Shown: positions 25,876 through 34,883 of the stretch, one piece after another
Numbering within the stretch: the stretch's first letter is position 1
Layout: the number at the start of each line of letters is the position of its first letter
Source of the DNA: an uncultured Alistipes sp.
Lineage (GTDB): Bacteria; Bacteroidota; Bacteroidia; Bacteroidales; Rikenellaceae
Direction of reading: 5' to 3'
Assembly: GCA_944321185.1 (NCBI GenBank)
Contig: CALUKH010000001.1
Location: forward strand, 1 to 54,895
DNA: 54,895 nt
The notes under the pieces: model-generated
What the model was told of the DNA's origin: nothing
What the model saw: the letters and a program-made list of their open reading frames with translations, nothing else
Databases searched by the model: none
Program-made: the position numbers and the translations under genes

Positions 25876-28800
25876 ATGAAGATCTACGAAAGTGCGGTTC
25901 GCAAGCCGATATCGACGGTGCTGCTCTTTGTGGGTGTGATCGTCTTCGGGCTCTTCTCGCTGAAGAACCTGGCCGTGGACCAGTATCCCGAGATCGAGAT
26001 TCCGCAGATCTCGGTCATCACGTTCTACCCCGGGGCCAACGCCTCGGAGATTGAGACCAACGTCACGCGCGTGCTGGAGGACAACCTCAATACGGTGAGC
26101 AACCTCAAGAAGCTGACCTCCAAGTCGCAGGACAACGTCTCGATGGTCACCGTGGAGTTCGAGTACGGTTCGGACCTCGACGAGGGGGCCAACGAGATCC
26201 GCGATGTGGTGTCGCGCGTGCAGACCCTGCTGCCCGACGACATCGACTACCCGACGATCTTCAAGTTCTCGACCTCGATGATCCCGGTGATGATGCTGGC
26301 GGTGACGGCCGAGGAGAGCTATCCGGCGCTGAACAAGATTCTGGACGACAAGCTGGTCAACGTGCTGAACCGTGTCGACGGCGTAGGAGCCGTGTCGGTG
26401 GTCGGGGCTCCGGAGCGGGAGGTGCAGGTCAATGTCGACCCGACGAAGCTCGAGGCCTACAACCTGACGGTCGAACAGCTCGGGCAGATCATCGCCGCGG
26501 AGAACGTCAACATTCCGAGCGGCACGATCGACATCGGCAACAATACGTTCAACATCAAGGCCGACGGTGAATTCCGCCTTTCGGACGAACTGCGCAACGT
26601 CGTGGTGTCGAACGCCGGCGGACGCAAGGTGATGCTTTCGGACGTGGCCGAGATCCGCGACACGCTGGAGAAGGCCACCATGGACGAACGCGTCAACGGT
26701 CAGCGGGGCGTGCGGGTGATGTTCCAGAAGCAGTCGGGGGCCAATACGGTGAGTATCGTGCGTGAGATCGAGTCGCGGCTGCCGGAGATCCAGCGCAGCC
26801 TGCCGAAGGACGTGAAGATGGAGCTCATCTACGAGGCCTCGACGGAGATCACCGACGCCATCGGGTCGTTGTCCGAGACGGTTTTGTATGCCTTCATCTT
26901 CGTGGTGCTGGTGGTGATGATCTTCCTGGGGCGCTGGCGGGCCACCTTCATCATCTGCATGACGATCCCCGTGTCGCTGATCTGTTCGTTCATCTACCTC
27001 TTCGCCACGGGTTCGACGCTGAATATCATCTCGCTCTCGTCGCTGTCGATCGCCATCGGCATGGTGGTCGACGACGCCATCGTGGTGCTGGAGAACATCA
27101 CCACCCACATCGAACGGGGTTCGAGCCCGAAGGAGGCGGCCATCTATGCCACCAACGAGGTGTGGCTGTCGGTCATTGCCACAACGCTGGTGGTTGTGGC
27201 GGTGTTCCTGCCGCTGACGATGATCCCGGGCATGGCGGGCATTCTGTTCCGCGAGCTGGGATGGATCGTCACGATCGTGGTGTGCGTCTCGACGACGGCG
27301 GCCATCACGCTGACGCCGATGATGTCGGCCTACATGCTCAAGCTCGACGGCGGTCAGCACAACTACCGCGGGCTGGGCATCGTCTACAAACCGATCGATC
27401 GGGCACTGGCATGGCTTGACGGGGCCTATGCCCGGGCGCTCAACTGGGTGGTCCACCACCGGAGGATCACGGTCATCTCGATGATGTCGCTCTTCGTGTT
27501 GTCGCTGGGGCTGCTGACGCAGGTGCCGACGGAGTTCTTCCCGCCGTCGGACAACAACCGCATTGCGGCGACCGTCGAACTCGAACAGAACATCGCCGTC
27601 GGCTACACGGCCCGCATTGCGCGTCAGATCGACAGCATCATCTATGCGCGCTATCCGGAGATCGTGCTGGTATCGGCCTCGTCGGGAGCCAGTTCGTCGG
27701 ACGACGCCTTCGCGGCGATGCAGACCACCGGGTCGCACATCATCAACTACAACCTGCGTCTGACGGACGTCGAGGGTCGCAAACGGTCGATCTACGAGAT
27801 TTCGGACCTGCTGCGCCGCGATCTGGACGGCATCCCCGAAGTGCGGCAGTATACGGTGACGCCGGGCGGATCGATGGGCAACATGAGCGGCTCGGCGACG
27901 GTCAACATCAAGGTCTTCGGCTACGACATGGAGGTGACCAACGCCATAGCCAACGATCTGAAGGAGCGGATGCGGGGCTTGCAGGGGGTGCGCGACGTGA
28001 AGCTTTCGCGCGACGACCTGCGTCCGGAGTTCAACGTCGTCTTCGACCGCGAACGGCTGGCCTACTACGGCATGAACAGTGCGACGGCTTCGCAGGCCGT
28101 GCGCAACCGCATCGACGGACTGGTGGCGTCGAAATACCGCGAGGACGGCGACGAATATGACATTGTGGTGCGCTACGCCGAGCCGTTCCGCACGCGGGTC
28201 GAGGATGTCGAGAACATCACGCTCTACAACGCGCAGGGACGTCCCGTGAAGCTGAAGGAGGTGGGGCGCGTTGTTGAGGAGTACGCCGCGCCGGAGATCG
28301 AGCGCGAAAACCGCCAGCGGGTCATCTCCGTCGAGTCGACGCTTGGTGCGGGAGTGGCACTGGGCGACGTGCTGAAGGAGGTCGACGCCCTTCTGGCCGA
28401 CTACCTGACGCCGGACGGAGTGGATCTCGAGGTGGGCGGTACGGTTGAGGATCAGGGTGATGCGTTCAGCGACCTGCTGACACTCTTCGTGCTGATCGTC
28501 GTGCTGGTCTACATCGTCATGGCCACGCAGTTCGAGTCGCTGAAGTTCCCGTTCATCATCATGTTCACCATTCCGTTTGCCTTCACGGGGGTTTTCCTGG
28601 CGTTGTGGCTGACCTCGACGCCGCTGTCGCTCATCGCGCTGATCGGAGCGATCATGCTGGTGGGCATCGTGACGAAGAACGGCATCGTGATGGTCGACTA
28701 CATGAACCTGCTGATCGAACGCGGTTCGGGGGTTTTCGAGGCGGTGATCGCGGGCGGCAAGAGCCGTCTGCGGCCGGTGCTGATGACCTCGTTCACGACC

Positions 28801-29016
28801 GTGCTGGGCATGGTGCCGCTGGCCATCGGCACGGGGGCTGGCTCGGAAACGTGGCAGCCGATGGGTATCGCCGTGATCGGGGGTCTGACCTTTTCGACCA
28901 TCCTGACGCTCTTCATCGTGCCGGTGCTCTATTCGATACTGGTCCACCGCTCGCAGCGCCGCGAGCGTGAACGGCTGGCGCGTCTTTCGGCCCAGCATCA
29001 GGCCGGCACCCATTGA
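25876..29016 (+). CDS. RND family efflux pump permease (AcrB/HAE1 type)
   Basis: A 1046-residue inner-membrane pump with the usual 12 membrane segments and two large periplasmic loops. Key stretches are the N-terminal VLLFVGVIVFGLFSLKNLAV, the periplasmic YPGANASEIETNVTRVLE, the fourth-segment proton-relay pair in GMVVDDAIVVLENI, and the C-terminal ALIGAIMLVGIVTKNGIVMV. HAE1 pumps export drugs, bile salts or dyes using the proton gradient. It forms a tripartite system with the two preceding genes. The substrate cannot be read from sequence; bile salts or antibiotics are plausible in the gut. Confidence 0.95.
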   Translation: MKIYESAVRKPISTVLLFVGVIVFGLFSLKNLAVDQYPEIEIPQISVITFYPGANASEIETNVTRVLEDNLNTVSNLKKLTSKSQDNVSMVTVEFEYGSDLDEGANEIRDVVSRVQTLLPDDIDYPTIFKFSTSMIPVMMLAVTAEESYPALNKILDDKLVNVLNRVDGVGAVSVVGAPEREVQVNVDPTKLEAYNLTVEQLGQIIAAENVNIPSGTIDIGNNTFNIKADGEFRLSDELRNVVVSNAGGRKVMLSDVAEIRDTLEKATMDERVNGQRGVRVMFQKQSGANTVSIVREIESRLPEIQRSLPKDVKMELIYEASTEITDAIGSLSETVLYAFIFVVLVVMIFLGRWRATFIICMTIPVSLICSFIYLFATGSTLNIISLSSLSIAIGMVVDDAIVVLENITTHIERGSSPKEAAIYATNEVWLSVIATTLVVVAVFLPLTMIPGMAGILFRELGWIVTIVVCVSTTAAITLTPMMSAYMLKLDGGQHNYRGLGIVYKPIDRALAWLDGAYARALNWVVHHRRITVISMMSLFVLSLGLLTQVPTEFFPPSDNNRIAATVELEQNIAVGYTARIARQIDSIIYARYPEIVLVSASSGASSSDDAFAAMQTTGSHIINYNLRLTDVEGRKRSIYEISDLLRRDLDGIPEVRQYTVTPGGSMGNMSGSATVNIKVFGYDMEVTNAIANDLKERMRGLQGVRDVKLSRDDLRPEFNVVFDRERLAYYGMNSATASQAVRNRIDGLVASKYREDGDEYDIVVRYAEPFRTRVEDVENITLYNAQGRPVKLKEVGRVVEEYAAPEIERENRQRVISVESTLGAGVALGDVLKEVDALLADYLTPDGVDLEVGGTVEDQGDAFSDLLTLFVLIVVLVYIVMATQFESLKFPFIIMFTIPFAFTGVFLALWLTSTPLSLIALIGAIMLVGIVTKNGIVMVDYMNLLIERGSGVFEAVIAGGKSRLRPVLMTSFTTVLGMVPLAIGTGAGSETWQPMGIAVIGGLTFSTILTLFIVPVLYSILVHRSQRRERERLARLSAQHQAGTH

Positions 29017-29038
29017 GAATAACGAAACGAAAACGAAG

Positions 29039-29332
29039 ATGAAAGCCGTATTTCTATCCTATAATCAGGCCCTGACGGACCGTGTACAGGCGATTCTCGA
29101 CGAACAGGGGATCCGGGGCTTCACGAAGTGGGCCCTGACGCAGGGCCGCGGGTCGTTCGATGGCGAACCTCACTACGGGACGCACGCCTGGCCGTCGATG
29201 AATGCCTCGATACTGGCCATCGTCGACGACGGGCAGCTCGAACCGTTGATGAAGGCCTTCCGGGAGATGGATGCCGCCACGAAGATGCAGGGCTCGCGGG
29301 CCTTCTACTGGACCATCGAGGGGGGCTTCTGA
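29039..29332 (+). CDS. PG0541-type transporter-associated protein
   Basis: A 97-residue soluble protein (starting MKAVFLSYNQALTDRVQAIL, with GTHAWPSMNASILAIVDDGQ) resembling the PII-like PG0541 family. Members sit directly after RND pump genes in Bacteroidetes. The ferredoxin-like fold suggests a cytoplasmic regulator or sensor of the pump, but no function has been shown to my knowledge. The ATG 22 bp after the pump stop is chosen; the open frame extends upstream into the pump gene only as an out-of-frame overlap. Confidence 0.8.
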   Translation: MKAVFLSYNQALTDRVQAILDEQGIRGFTKWALTQGRGSFDGEPHYGTHAWPSMNASILAIVDDGQLEPLMKAFREMDAATKMQGSRAFYWTIEGGF

Positions 29333-29447
29333 CACCCCGGTCTTCCGGATCCGCTCGCTTCGGGACTGCTCGTCCCGGTCTGTCCTTCCCGGCCCTTCAG
29401 TTTCAAGATCTCCCGTCCCGGTCCTTCTTACCCGAGACTGCCGGGCT

Positions 29448-29480
29448 GCGACCGGTTTGCGACCGGTTTGCGACCGACAA
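29448..29480. repeat. Three tandem 11-bp repeats
   Basis: The 11-mer gcgaccggttt occurs twice in tandem (29448-29458, 29459-29469), followed by a diverged third copy (gcgaccgacaa, 29470-29480). They lie between the efflux operon and the terminator shared with the GH97 gene. The surrounding 100 bp is made of loosely repeated gtcccggtc/ccttc words. Function unknown. Confidence 0.7.
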
Positions 29481-29504
29481 CCGCTGAAAGGAACTGGTCC
29501 TGCA

Positions 29505-29544
29505 AAACGGCCCCCGTACGTTGAGATGCGTACGGGGGCCGTTT
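29505..29544. terminator. Bidirectional terminator, efflux operon / GH97
   Basis: Arms 29505-29520 and 29529-29544 form a perfect 16-bp stem (aaacggcccccgtacg and its reverse complement) with an 8-nt loop. T-rich ends on both strands let it serve the convergent transcripts. Confidence 0.88.
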
Positions 29545-29566
29545 GTGTGATGGAGAGGTCGATCGG

Positions 29567-31555
29567 TTATCGGGCCTCGATTTGGAGCGTAAAGCCGCCG
29601 CCGGGAGCCAGATGAACCTGGAAGGGTCGCGAGGTGTCCAGCCGGATCGATTCGCGGCGATAGTCCGAGGCCTTGCGGTCGGCGTTGACGCCGTCGCGGA
29701 ACAGCACGGCCTGCCGCTCGCCGCCCACGAACGAGAGATCGATCTGCAGATCGCGCGGCGTCCAGTTGGTGATTCCGCCGACGTACCACGTCGCACCCTT
29801 CCGGCGGGCCGTGACGATGTATTCGCCGAGGCTTCCGGCCAGGATGCGCGTCTCGTCCCAGACGGTCGGCACCGAGGCGATGAACGACGTGCATTCCTCC
29901 TCGCGCAGGTAGTTGGTCGGGGAGTCGCAGAGCATGTTCAGCGGCGAATCCAGCACGAGATAGAGGGCCAGCTGGTGGCAGCGGGTTCCCTGGCTCATCG
30001 GTTCCGAATTGCACGGGTGGTAGTTCTGACGCGTGGCGTTGATCATGGCACCCTGCGTGTAGTCCATCGGGCCGGCCACCTGACGAATGAAGGGGATCAT
30101 GACGTCGTACGTGACCTGATCGTGCGAAGCGGGGCGCCACTTGAGCTGTTCAAGACCGTGTACACCCTCGAAATTCAGGACATTGGGCCACGTACGGTTC
30201 ATGCCGGCGGGCTTGTGGGTTCCGTGCAGGTCGAGGAGCAGCCGGTGACGGGCAGCCGTTTCGGCGGCGCGGTGGATGAAGGCGGTCATCTGCTGGTCGT
30301 CGCGGTCCATGAAGTCGACCTTGAAGCCCTTGACGCCCATGGCGGCGTAGTGGCTGCAGACGCGTTCCATGTCGCGTTCGAAGGCGTGGTATCCGGCCCA
30401 GAGGATGATTCCGACCCCTTTCGAGGCACCGTAGTCGATGATCTCCCGGAGGTCGATCTCGGGCACCACCTCGAAGAGATCGGCCTTGAGATTGACGGCC
30501 CAGCCCTCGTCCAGAATCACATATTCGATGCCCTGCGAGGCGGCGAAATCGATGTAATACTTGTAGGTTCGGGTGTTGATGCCGGTCCGGAAATCGACGC
30601 CCTGAAGGTTCCAGTCGTTCCACCACTCCCAGGCGACCTTGCCGGGGTGGATCCACGACAGGTCGTCGATCTTCGAGGGTGCGGCCAGCAGGTAGCTCAT
30701 CGACGAGGCGGCCAGCTGCACATCACTGCCCACGACGGCCATGCGCCAGGGGAATGAACGCGGGCCGGCGATGTCGGCGATATGCTCCTTGCGTTCGGTG
30801 ACGAGCATCTGGAGACGGTTGTGGCCGCCCTGCTCGAGGGTTGCGGGGCACGGTGCGAAACGGCCTTCGAGCGAGGTTCCGCCCTTGGCGTTGAGCAGGT
30901 AGAGGCCCGGATAGTCGCACAGATCGCTCTCCGAGAGGCAGAGTTTCACCCCTTGTCCGGCATCGACGACCAGCGGCAGGAACGACAGCCGTCCGGGATT
31001 CATCTCCGAGAGGGGCGCCACGGTGTAGATGTTTTCGAACGAGTTGAAATACTGCGACTCGAAGTTGCCGTCTTCGCCCGAAGCCACATAGGGAACCGAG
31101 GCCGTTAAGTCGGCCGGGAAGCGGTACTCGACGCGTTCGTTCACGACGGCGAAGGGTTTTCGCGTGTGGTTGACGAAACGGTAGGCCACGCCGTCGTCAT
31201 AGGCGCGGAATTCGACCTCCCAGTCGCCCTTCATGCGCAGGGACAGGGCGTTGTAGTGTTCTCGGAGCGAATCGGCCCGGTAGAAGGGTGAAGCGATCCA
31301 ACGGTCGACTTCGGTCCGCCGGACGCGGGTCACACGGGCCGCAGGGCCCCATGCCGTGCCGTCGTTTCGTTCGATCGACAGCGGTGAGGGCTCCATCAGG
31401 GTGCGGCCCTTGTAGACAAGATCGTAGGTGAGTTCTTCGTCCGTGGTCACGGTGGTCCGGAGCGAGCCGTCGGGCGAGGCAAGCGTGTAGCTCTTTTGAG
31501 CCGATACGGCCGCAGCCATGGAGAGGGCCGCGGCAAGAAGCAGCATGCGTTTCAT
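29567..31555 (-). CDS. GH97 family glycoside hydrolase, predicted retaining alpha-galactosidase branch
   Basis: A 662-residue secreted enzyme: signal peptide to about VSAQ20, N-terminal beta-sandwich, a TIM barrel around 300-560 (GKVAWEWWNDWNLQG, YVILDEGWAVN, KGFKVDFMDRDDQ, NVLNFEGVHGLEQ) and a C-terminal beta-domain. GH97 contains inverting alpha-glucosidases (SusB) and retaining alpha-galactosidases. Asp414 in FKVDFMD lies where the retaining enzymes have their nucleophile (Asp415 in BtGH97b as I recall), and Glu463 or Glu469 would be the acid/base, so the retaining branch is inferred. It is transcribed alone and is probably unrelated to heparin. The start at MKRMLLLAAA is chosen over an in-frame ATG 8 codons upstream because the signal peptide begins there. 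Confidence 0.88.
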   Translation of the reverse strand: MKRMLLLAAALSMAAAVSAQKSYTLASPDGSLRTTVTTDEELTYDLVYKGRTLMEPSPLSIERNDGTAWGPAARVTRVRRTEVDRWIASPFYRADSLREHYNALSLRMKGDWEVEFRAYDDGVAYRFVNHTRKPFAVVNERVEYRFPADLTASVPYVASGEDGNFESQYFNSFENIYTVAPLSEMNPGRLSFLPLVVDAGQGVKLCLSESDLCDYPGLYLLNAKGGTSLEGRFAPCPATLEQGGHNRLQMLVTERKEHIADIAGPRSFPWRMAVVGSDVQLAASSMSYLLAAPSKIDDLSWIHPGKVAWEWWNDWNLQGVDFRTGINTRTYKYYIDFAASQGIEYVILDEGWAVNLKADLFEVVPEIDLREIIDYGASKGVGIILWAGYHAFERDMERVCSHYAAMGVKGFKVDFMDRDDQQMTAFIHRAAETAARHRLLLDLHGTHKPAGMNRTWPNVLNFEGVHGLEQLKWRPASHDQVTYDVMIPFIRQVAGPMDYTQGAMINATRQNYHPCNSEPMSQGTRCHQLALYLVLDSPLNMLCDSPTNYLREEECTSFIASVPTVWDETRILAGSLGEYIVTARRKGATWYVGGITNWTPRDLQIDLSFVGGERQAVLFRDGVNADRKASDYRRESIRLDTSRPFQVHLAPGGGFTLQIEAR

Positions 31556-31761
31556 TATTCGGTTTGGGTTTGGTTGCATTTTGGTTTTGTAAAAATACTG
31601 AAAAATTCCGGTTCCGGCAAGCGGTTCGACGACTGAGGTGGCATTTCTCCGAGTCTGGATCTGCCGCCGTCCTCCGGCCGATCGCCCGGATGTGAACCCC
31701 GTTCGCGTTTTCGAAGCGATGATTTCGCGGCGCAGCGTGCGTCGAATTGCGCGAAAATGCT

Positions 31762-31769
31762 TACCTTTG
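31762..31769 (+). promoter_or_regulatory. -7 element of the MBL-fold hydrolase gene
   Basis: TACCTTTG matches TAnnTTTG. It lies only 5 nt before the ATG at 31775, which would give an almost leaderless transcript unless another start point is used. Confidence 0.4.
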
Positions 31770-31774
31770 CGGAT

Positions 31775-32560
31775 ATGAAACTCACCTTTCTGGGAACCGG
31801 AACCTCACAGGGCGTGCCCGTGATCGGATGCCGTTGCCGGGTCTGCACGTCACCCGACCGGCGGGACCACCGTCTTCGGACCTCGGCGATGATCGAGACG
31901 CAGGGCGTGCGGCTGGTCATCGATGCCGGGCCGGACTTCCGCTACCAGATGCTCCGTACCGGCGTGCGCCACCTCGACGGCATCCTGCTGACCCACGAAC
32001 ACAAGGACCATATCGGCGGTCTGGATGACGTGCGGGCCTTCAATTTTGTCGATTACCCGCCGACGATCCACAAGGTCGACATCTACGCCTCGCCGCGTAC
32101 GCTGGCCTGCGTCCGCAAGGACTTCGACTACGCCTTTGCGCAGGACAAGTACCGCGGGGTGCCCGAGATCGAACTCCATGAAATCGACGTTGCGAAGCCC
32201 TTCACGGTCCGTGGGGTGGAGATCATCCCCGTCTCGGGGCACCACTCCGAGCGTTTTACGGTCACCGGCTACCGGATCGGCAAACTGGCCTACCTGACGG
32301 ATTTCAAGACGATCGAGGATTCCGAGGTCGAAAAGCTCCGCGGTGTGGATACGCTGGTGGTCAATGCACTGCGCTTCAAGGAGCACTACTCGCACTTCAA
32401 CGTGGCGGAGGCACTCGATCTGATCCGCCGCGTCGGCCTCCGCCAGGCGTGGCTCACCCACATGTCCCACGACATCGGACTGCATGCCGTGACGGAGCCG
32501 ACCCTGCCCGAAGGGGTTCGGATGGCCTACGATACGTTGCAGATCGAACTCGAAGATTGA
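31775..32560 (+). CDS. MBL-fold metal-dependent hydrolase (PhnP-like)
   Basis: A 261-residue metallo-beta-lactamase-fold enzyme. It starts MKLTFLGTGTSQGVPVIGC with a CxxC pair in GCRCRVC, which suggests a structural zinc as in PhnP. The metal motif THEHKDHIGG (HxHxDH) follows, then VSGHHSE, LTDFKT and a late LTHMSHDIG His. PhnP-like enzymes cleave cyclic phosphodiesters (phosphoribosyl 1,2-cyclic phosphate); the true substrate here is not certain. The ATG at 31775 is chosen because family members start with this strand; an in-frame ATG six codons earlier exists. The SDR gene follows after 16 bp. Confidence 0.85.
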   Translation: MKLTFLGTGTSQGVPVIGCRCRVCTSPDRRDHRLRTSAMIETQGVRLVIDAGPDFRYQMLRTGVRHLDGILLTHEHKDHIGGLDDVRAFNFVDYPPTIHKVDIYASPRTLACVRKDFDYAFAQDKYRGVPEIELHEIDVAKPFTVRGVEIIPVSGHHSERFTVTGYRIGKLAYLTDFKTIEDSEVEKLRGVDTLVVNALRFKEHYSHFNVAEALDLIRRVGLRQAWLTHMSHDIGLHAVTEPTLPEGVRMAYDTLQIELED

Positions 32561-32576
32561 AAAACAGAACAACGAT

Positions 32577-33392
32577 ATGAAGACATTGAAAGATCGCGTG
32601 ATCGTCATCACGGGGGCTTCGTCGGGCATCGGCGAGGCGATGGCCCGGGTCTATGCGGCCCAGGGGGCACGGGTGGTCCTCGGGGCCCGGAGCGAGGACA
32701 AGCTTCGGAAATTGGTGGACGAAATCCGCGCCCGGGGCGGTGAGGCGGCCTGGTGCGGCGTGGACGTCACCAAACCCGAAGAGTGCCGCGAGTTGATCGA
32801 GACGGCCGTCCGCACGTTCGGCCGCCTGGATGTGCTGATCTGCAACGCCGGCATCTCGATGCGGGCGCTGTTCGACGACGTAGATCTGGAGGTGCTCCAC
32901 CGGCTGATGGACGTCAACTTCTGGGGGACGGTCAACTGCTGCAAGTACGCCTTGCCCTACCTGCAGGCGACGAAGGGCTCGATTGTCGGCATTTCGTCCG
33001 TGGCGGGCCTGCACGGACTGCCGGGCCGGACGGGCTATTCGGCCTCGAAATACGCCATGACGGGCTTCCTCGAGACGCTGCGCATCGAGAATCTCAAGAA
33101 GGGACTCCACGTGATGATCGCCTGCCCGGGCTTCACGGCTTCGAACGTGCGCTTCTCGGCGCTGACGGCCCACGGCACCCAGCAGGGCGAAACGCCGCGC
33201 GACGAGTCGAAGATGATGACGGCCGAAGAGGTGGCCCGCATCGTCGGCCGTGGCATCGTGCGCCGCAAGCGTCTTTGCCTGATGGAGATCGAGGGGCGTG
33301 CGACGCATTTCGTGAAGAAGTTCGCTCCGGCGTTCCTCGACCGGATGTTCTACCTGGTGATGTCGCGCGAGCCGGATTCGCCGCTCAAATAG
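32577..33392 (+). CDS. SDR family oxidoreductase
   Basis: A 271-residue short-chain dehydrogenase: cofactor motif TGASSGIG (13-20), NAG in LICNAGISM, catalytic Ser in VGISSVAGL and YSASKYAM with the Tyr-Lys pair. After the core it has an extra basic C-terminal segment (GRATHFVKKFAPAFLDRMFY) that may sit on a membrane, as in DHRS7-like enzymes. The substrate is unknown. It is co-transcribed with the upstream MBL-fold gene, and a strong terminator follows. Confidence 0.88.
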   Translation: MKTLKDRVIVITGASSGIGEAMARVYAAQGARVVLGARSEDKLRKLVDEIRARGGEAAWCGVDVTKPEECRELIETAVRTFGRLDVLICNAGISMRALFDDVDLEVLHRLMDVNFWGTVNCCKYALPYLQATKGSIVGISSVAGLHGLPGRTGYSASKYAMTGFLETLRIENLKKGLHVMIACPGFTASNVRFSALTAHGTQQGETPRDESKMMTAEEVARIVGRGIVRRKRLCLMEIEGRATHFVKKFAPAFLDRMFYLVMSREPDSPLK

Positions 33393-33418
33393 TGTCCGGC
33401 CGGACCTCAAACCGACGC

Positions 33419-33446
33419 GAGCCTCCCCACAGGAGGCTCTTTTTTT
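33419..33446 (+). terminator. Rho-independent terminator after the SDR gene
   Basis: Arms gagcctcc (33419-33426) and ggaggctc (33432-33439) pair perfectly with a 5-nt loop, followed by seven T. It separates the housekeeping genes from the heparin locus. Confidence 0.9.
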
Positions 33447-33528
33447 GTCTTCGAACGGGGCGGTTCGGGCCCGGATCTTCCAAAAACGACCGTCGGAGCA
33501 ATCCCCGCCAGAAGGCCTTCTGATGGCT

Positions 33529-33639
33529 GTTTTGGACAAAATCAATATTACATTGCACAAAATCAAAGGTTATTTGAGCGGTTTTAAAAATCAATTCTTC
33601 AATTCTCAGGGTCCCGGTGCGGGCTTATCGGTATTTTTG
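33529..33639 (+). promoter_or_regulatory. Heparin locus promoter 1 with 21-bp phased repeats (GH88-PL12-SGBP-susCD)
   Basis: The -7 element is TATTTTTG (33632-33639). Two direct repeats, ttttggACAAAATC and cattgcACAAAATC, have their ACA cores at 33536 and 33557, exactly 21 bp apart and 96 and 75 bp before the first T of the -7. Weak versions occupy the next two 21-bp positions (33578, 33599). GTCCCGG at 33611 lies 21 bp before the -7, as at the sulfatase promoter. There is no TTTG at -33, so activation by a bound protein is likely. The GH88 start codon is at 33681. Confidence 0.72.
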
Positions 33640-33680
33640 TATACCTGAAAAACAACCGAAAACAAAAACCTGAACCGTTC

Positions 33681-34880
33681 ATGAGAAAAAACCTCCTTCT
33701 GATTCCGGGACTTTTTTCCCTTTTTGTGCTGGGCTCCTGCCACACGGGGACCGATCCGAAACTTGCGCGCGTGAAGCATGCAATAGACGTTGCGCAGTCG
33801 CAGCTCGAACTCTCGTCGGCCGAGTTCGATTCGCTGCCGGGCTTCCCGCGGTCGCTGATGCCGAAATTCAAGGTCGTCGACGCCAAGGACTGGACCAGCG
33901 GCTTCTATCCCGGGACGCTCTGGGAGGCCTACCGCCTGACGGGCGACGAACATCTGCGCGCCGAGGCCGAGAAATTCACCGCACGCCTCGAAGGCATCCA
34001 ATATTATAAGGGTACGCACGACCTGGGCTTCATGGTCTTCTGCAGCTACGGACAGCAGCAGCGGACGCTGCACGACGCCCATTCGGCCGAGGTGATCGTC
34101 GAGGCGTCGAACAGCCTCATCTCGCGCTGCGATTCCACGATCGGACTGATCCGCTCGTGGGATTTCGGCGAGTGGAACTACCCGGTGATCATCGACAACA
34201 TGATGAATCTCGAGATGCTCTTCTGGGCCTCGAAGTACACCGGCGATCCGAAATACCGTGACGTGGCCGTGCGCCATGCCGACCTCACGCTCAAGAACCA
34301 TTTCCGCGAGGATGCCAGCTCCTATCACGTGGTGAGCTACAACGACGACGGAACGGTCGAAAGCCGCGGCACGTTCCAGGGCTATGCCGATTCGTCGGCC
34401 TGGGCCCGCGGACAGGCCTGGGGGCTCTACGGCTATACGATGTGCTACCGCGAAACGGGCGATACGAAGTATCTGGACCATGCGCGCCGCATCGCGTCGT
34501 TTATCATGAACCATCCCCGCACGCCGGCCGACCTGATTCCCTACTGGGACTACGATGCGCCGGACATTCCCGACGCTCCGCGCGATGCCTCGGCAGCGGC
34601 CGTGATGGCGTCGGCACTCTTCGAACTCTCGACGCTGGTTCCCGACAAGGAGCTGGGCCGCAGCTATTTCGACCGGGCCGAGACGATGCTCATGAACCTC
34701 TCGACGGATGCCTATCTGGCGCCCGTGGGCACCAACGGCGGCTTTATTCTCCGGCACAGCGTCGGCCACCTTCCGGCCCACAGCGAGATCGACACGCCGC
34801 TCAACTATGCGGACTACTACTACCTGGAGGCCATCGACCGTTACCTGGCCCTGCGCGGCGTGGCTGCACAGGAGCTTTGA
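33681..34880 (+). CDS. GH88 unsaturated glucuronyl hydrolase (lipoprotein)
   Basis: A 399-residue (alpha/alpha)6 enzyme. The signal peptide ends in a lipobox LGSC (Cys20). Residues after Cys (HTGT) are not acidic, so it probably faces the periplasm. The two catalytic aspartates are Asp114 in GTHDLGFMVF and Asp172 in IIDNMMNLEM; WTSGFYPGTLW and SSAWARGQAWGLYGY are also conserved. GH88 enzymes hydrate the 4,5-unsaturated uronate at the non-reducing end of lyase products, releasing it for KduI/KduD. It is the first gene of a five-gene unit with a PL12 lyase, SGBP, SusC and SusD, which points to heparin/heparan disaccharides as substrate. A C9 tract follows its stop. Confidence 0.93.
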   Translation: MRKNLLLIPGLFSLFVLGSCHTGTDPKLARVKHAIDVAQSQLELSSAEFDSLPGFPRSLMPKFKVVDAKDWTSGFYPGTLWEAYRLTGDEHLRAEAEKFTARLEGIQYYKGTHDLGFMVFCSYGQQQRTLHDAHSAEVIVEASNSLISRCDSTIGLIRSWDFGEWNYPVIIDNMMNLEMLFWASKYTGDPKYRDVAVRHADLTLKNHFREDASSYHVVSYNDDGTVESRGTFQGYADSSAWARGQAWGLYGYTMCYRETGDTKYLDHARRIASFIMNHPRTPADLIPYWDYDAPDIPDAPRDASAAAVMASALFELSTLVPDKELGRSYFDRAETMLMNLSTDAYLAPVGTNGGFILRHSVGHLPAHSEIDTPLNYADYYYLEAIDRYLALRGVAAQEL

Positions 34881-34883
34881 CCG

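Noticed and set aside
24307-29013. A 1568-codon open frame on minus, opposite the efflux genes, and similar very long antisense frames (minus 8360-11050 beyond tsaD, minus 11246-14008, plus 18607-20808, minus 34966-37524).
   Set aside because: They mirror real genes with strong G/C third-position bias, where the reverse complements of stop codons (TTA, CTA, TCA) are rare. Their translations are His/Arg/Asp-rich with no domain, while the opposite frames hold recognised proteins.
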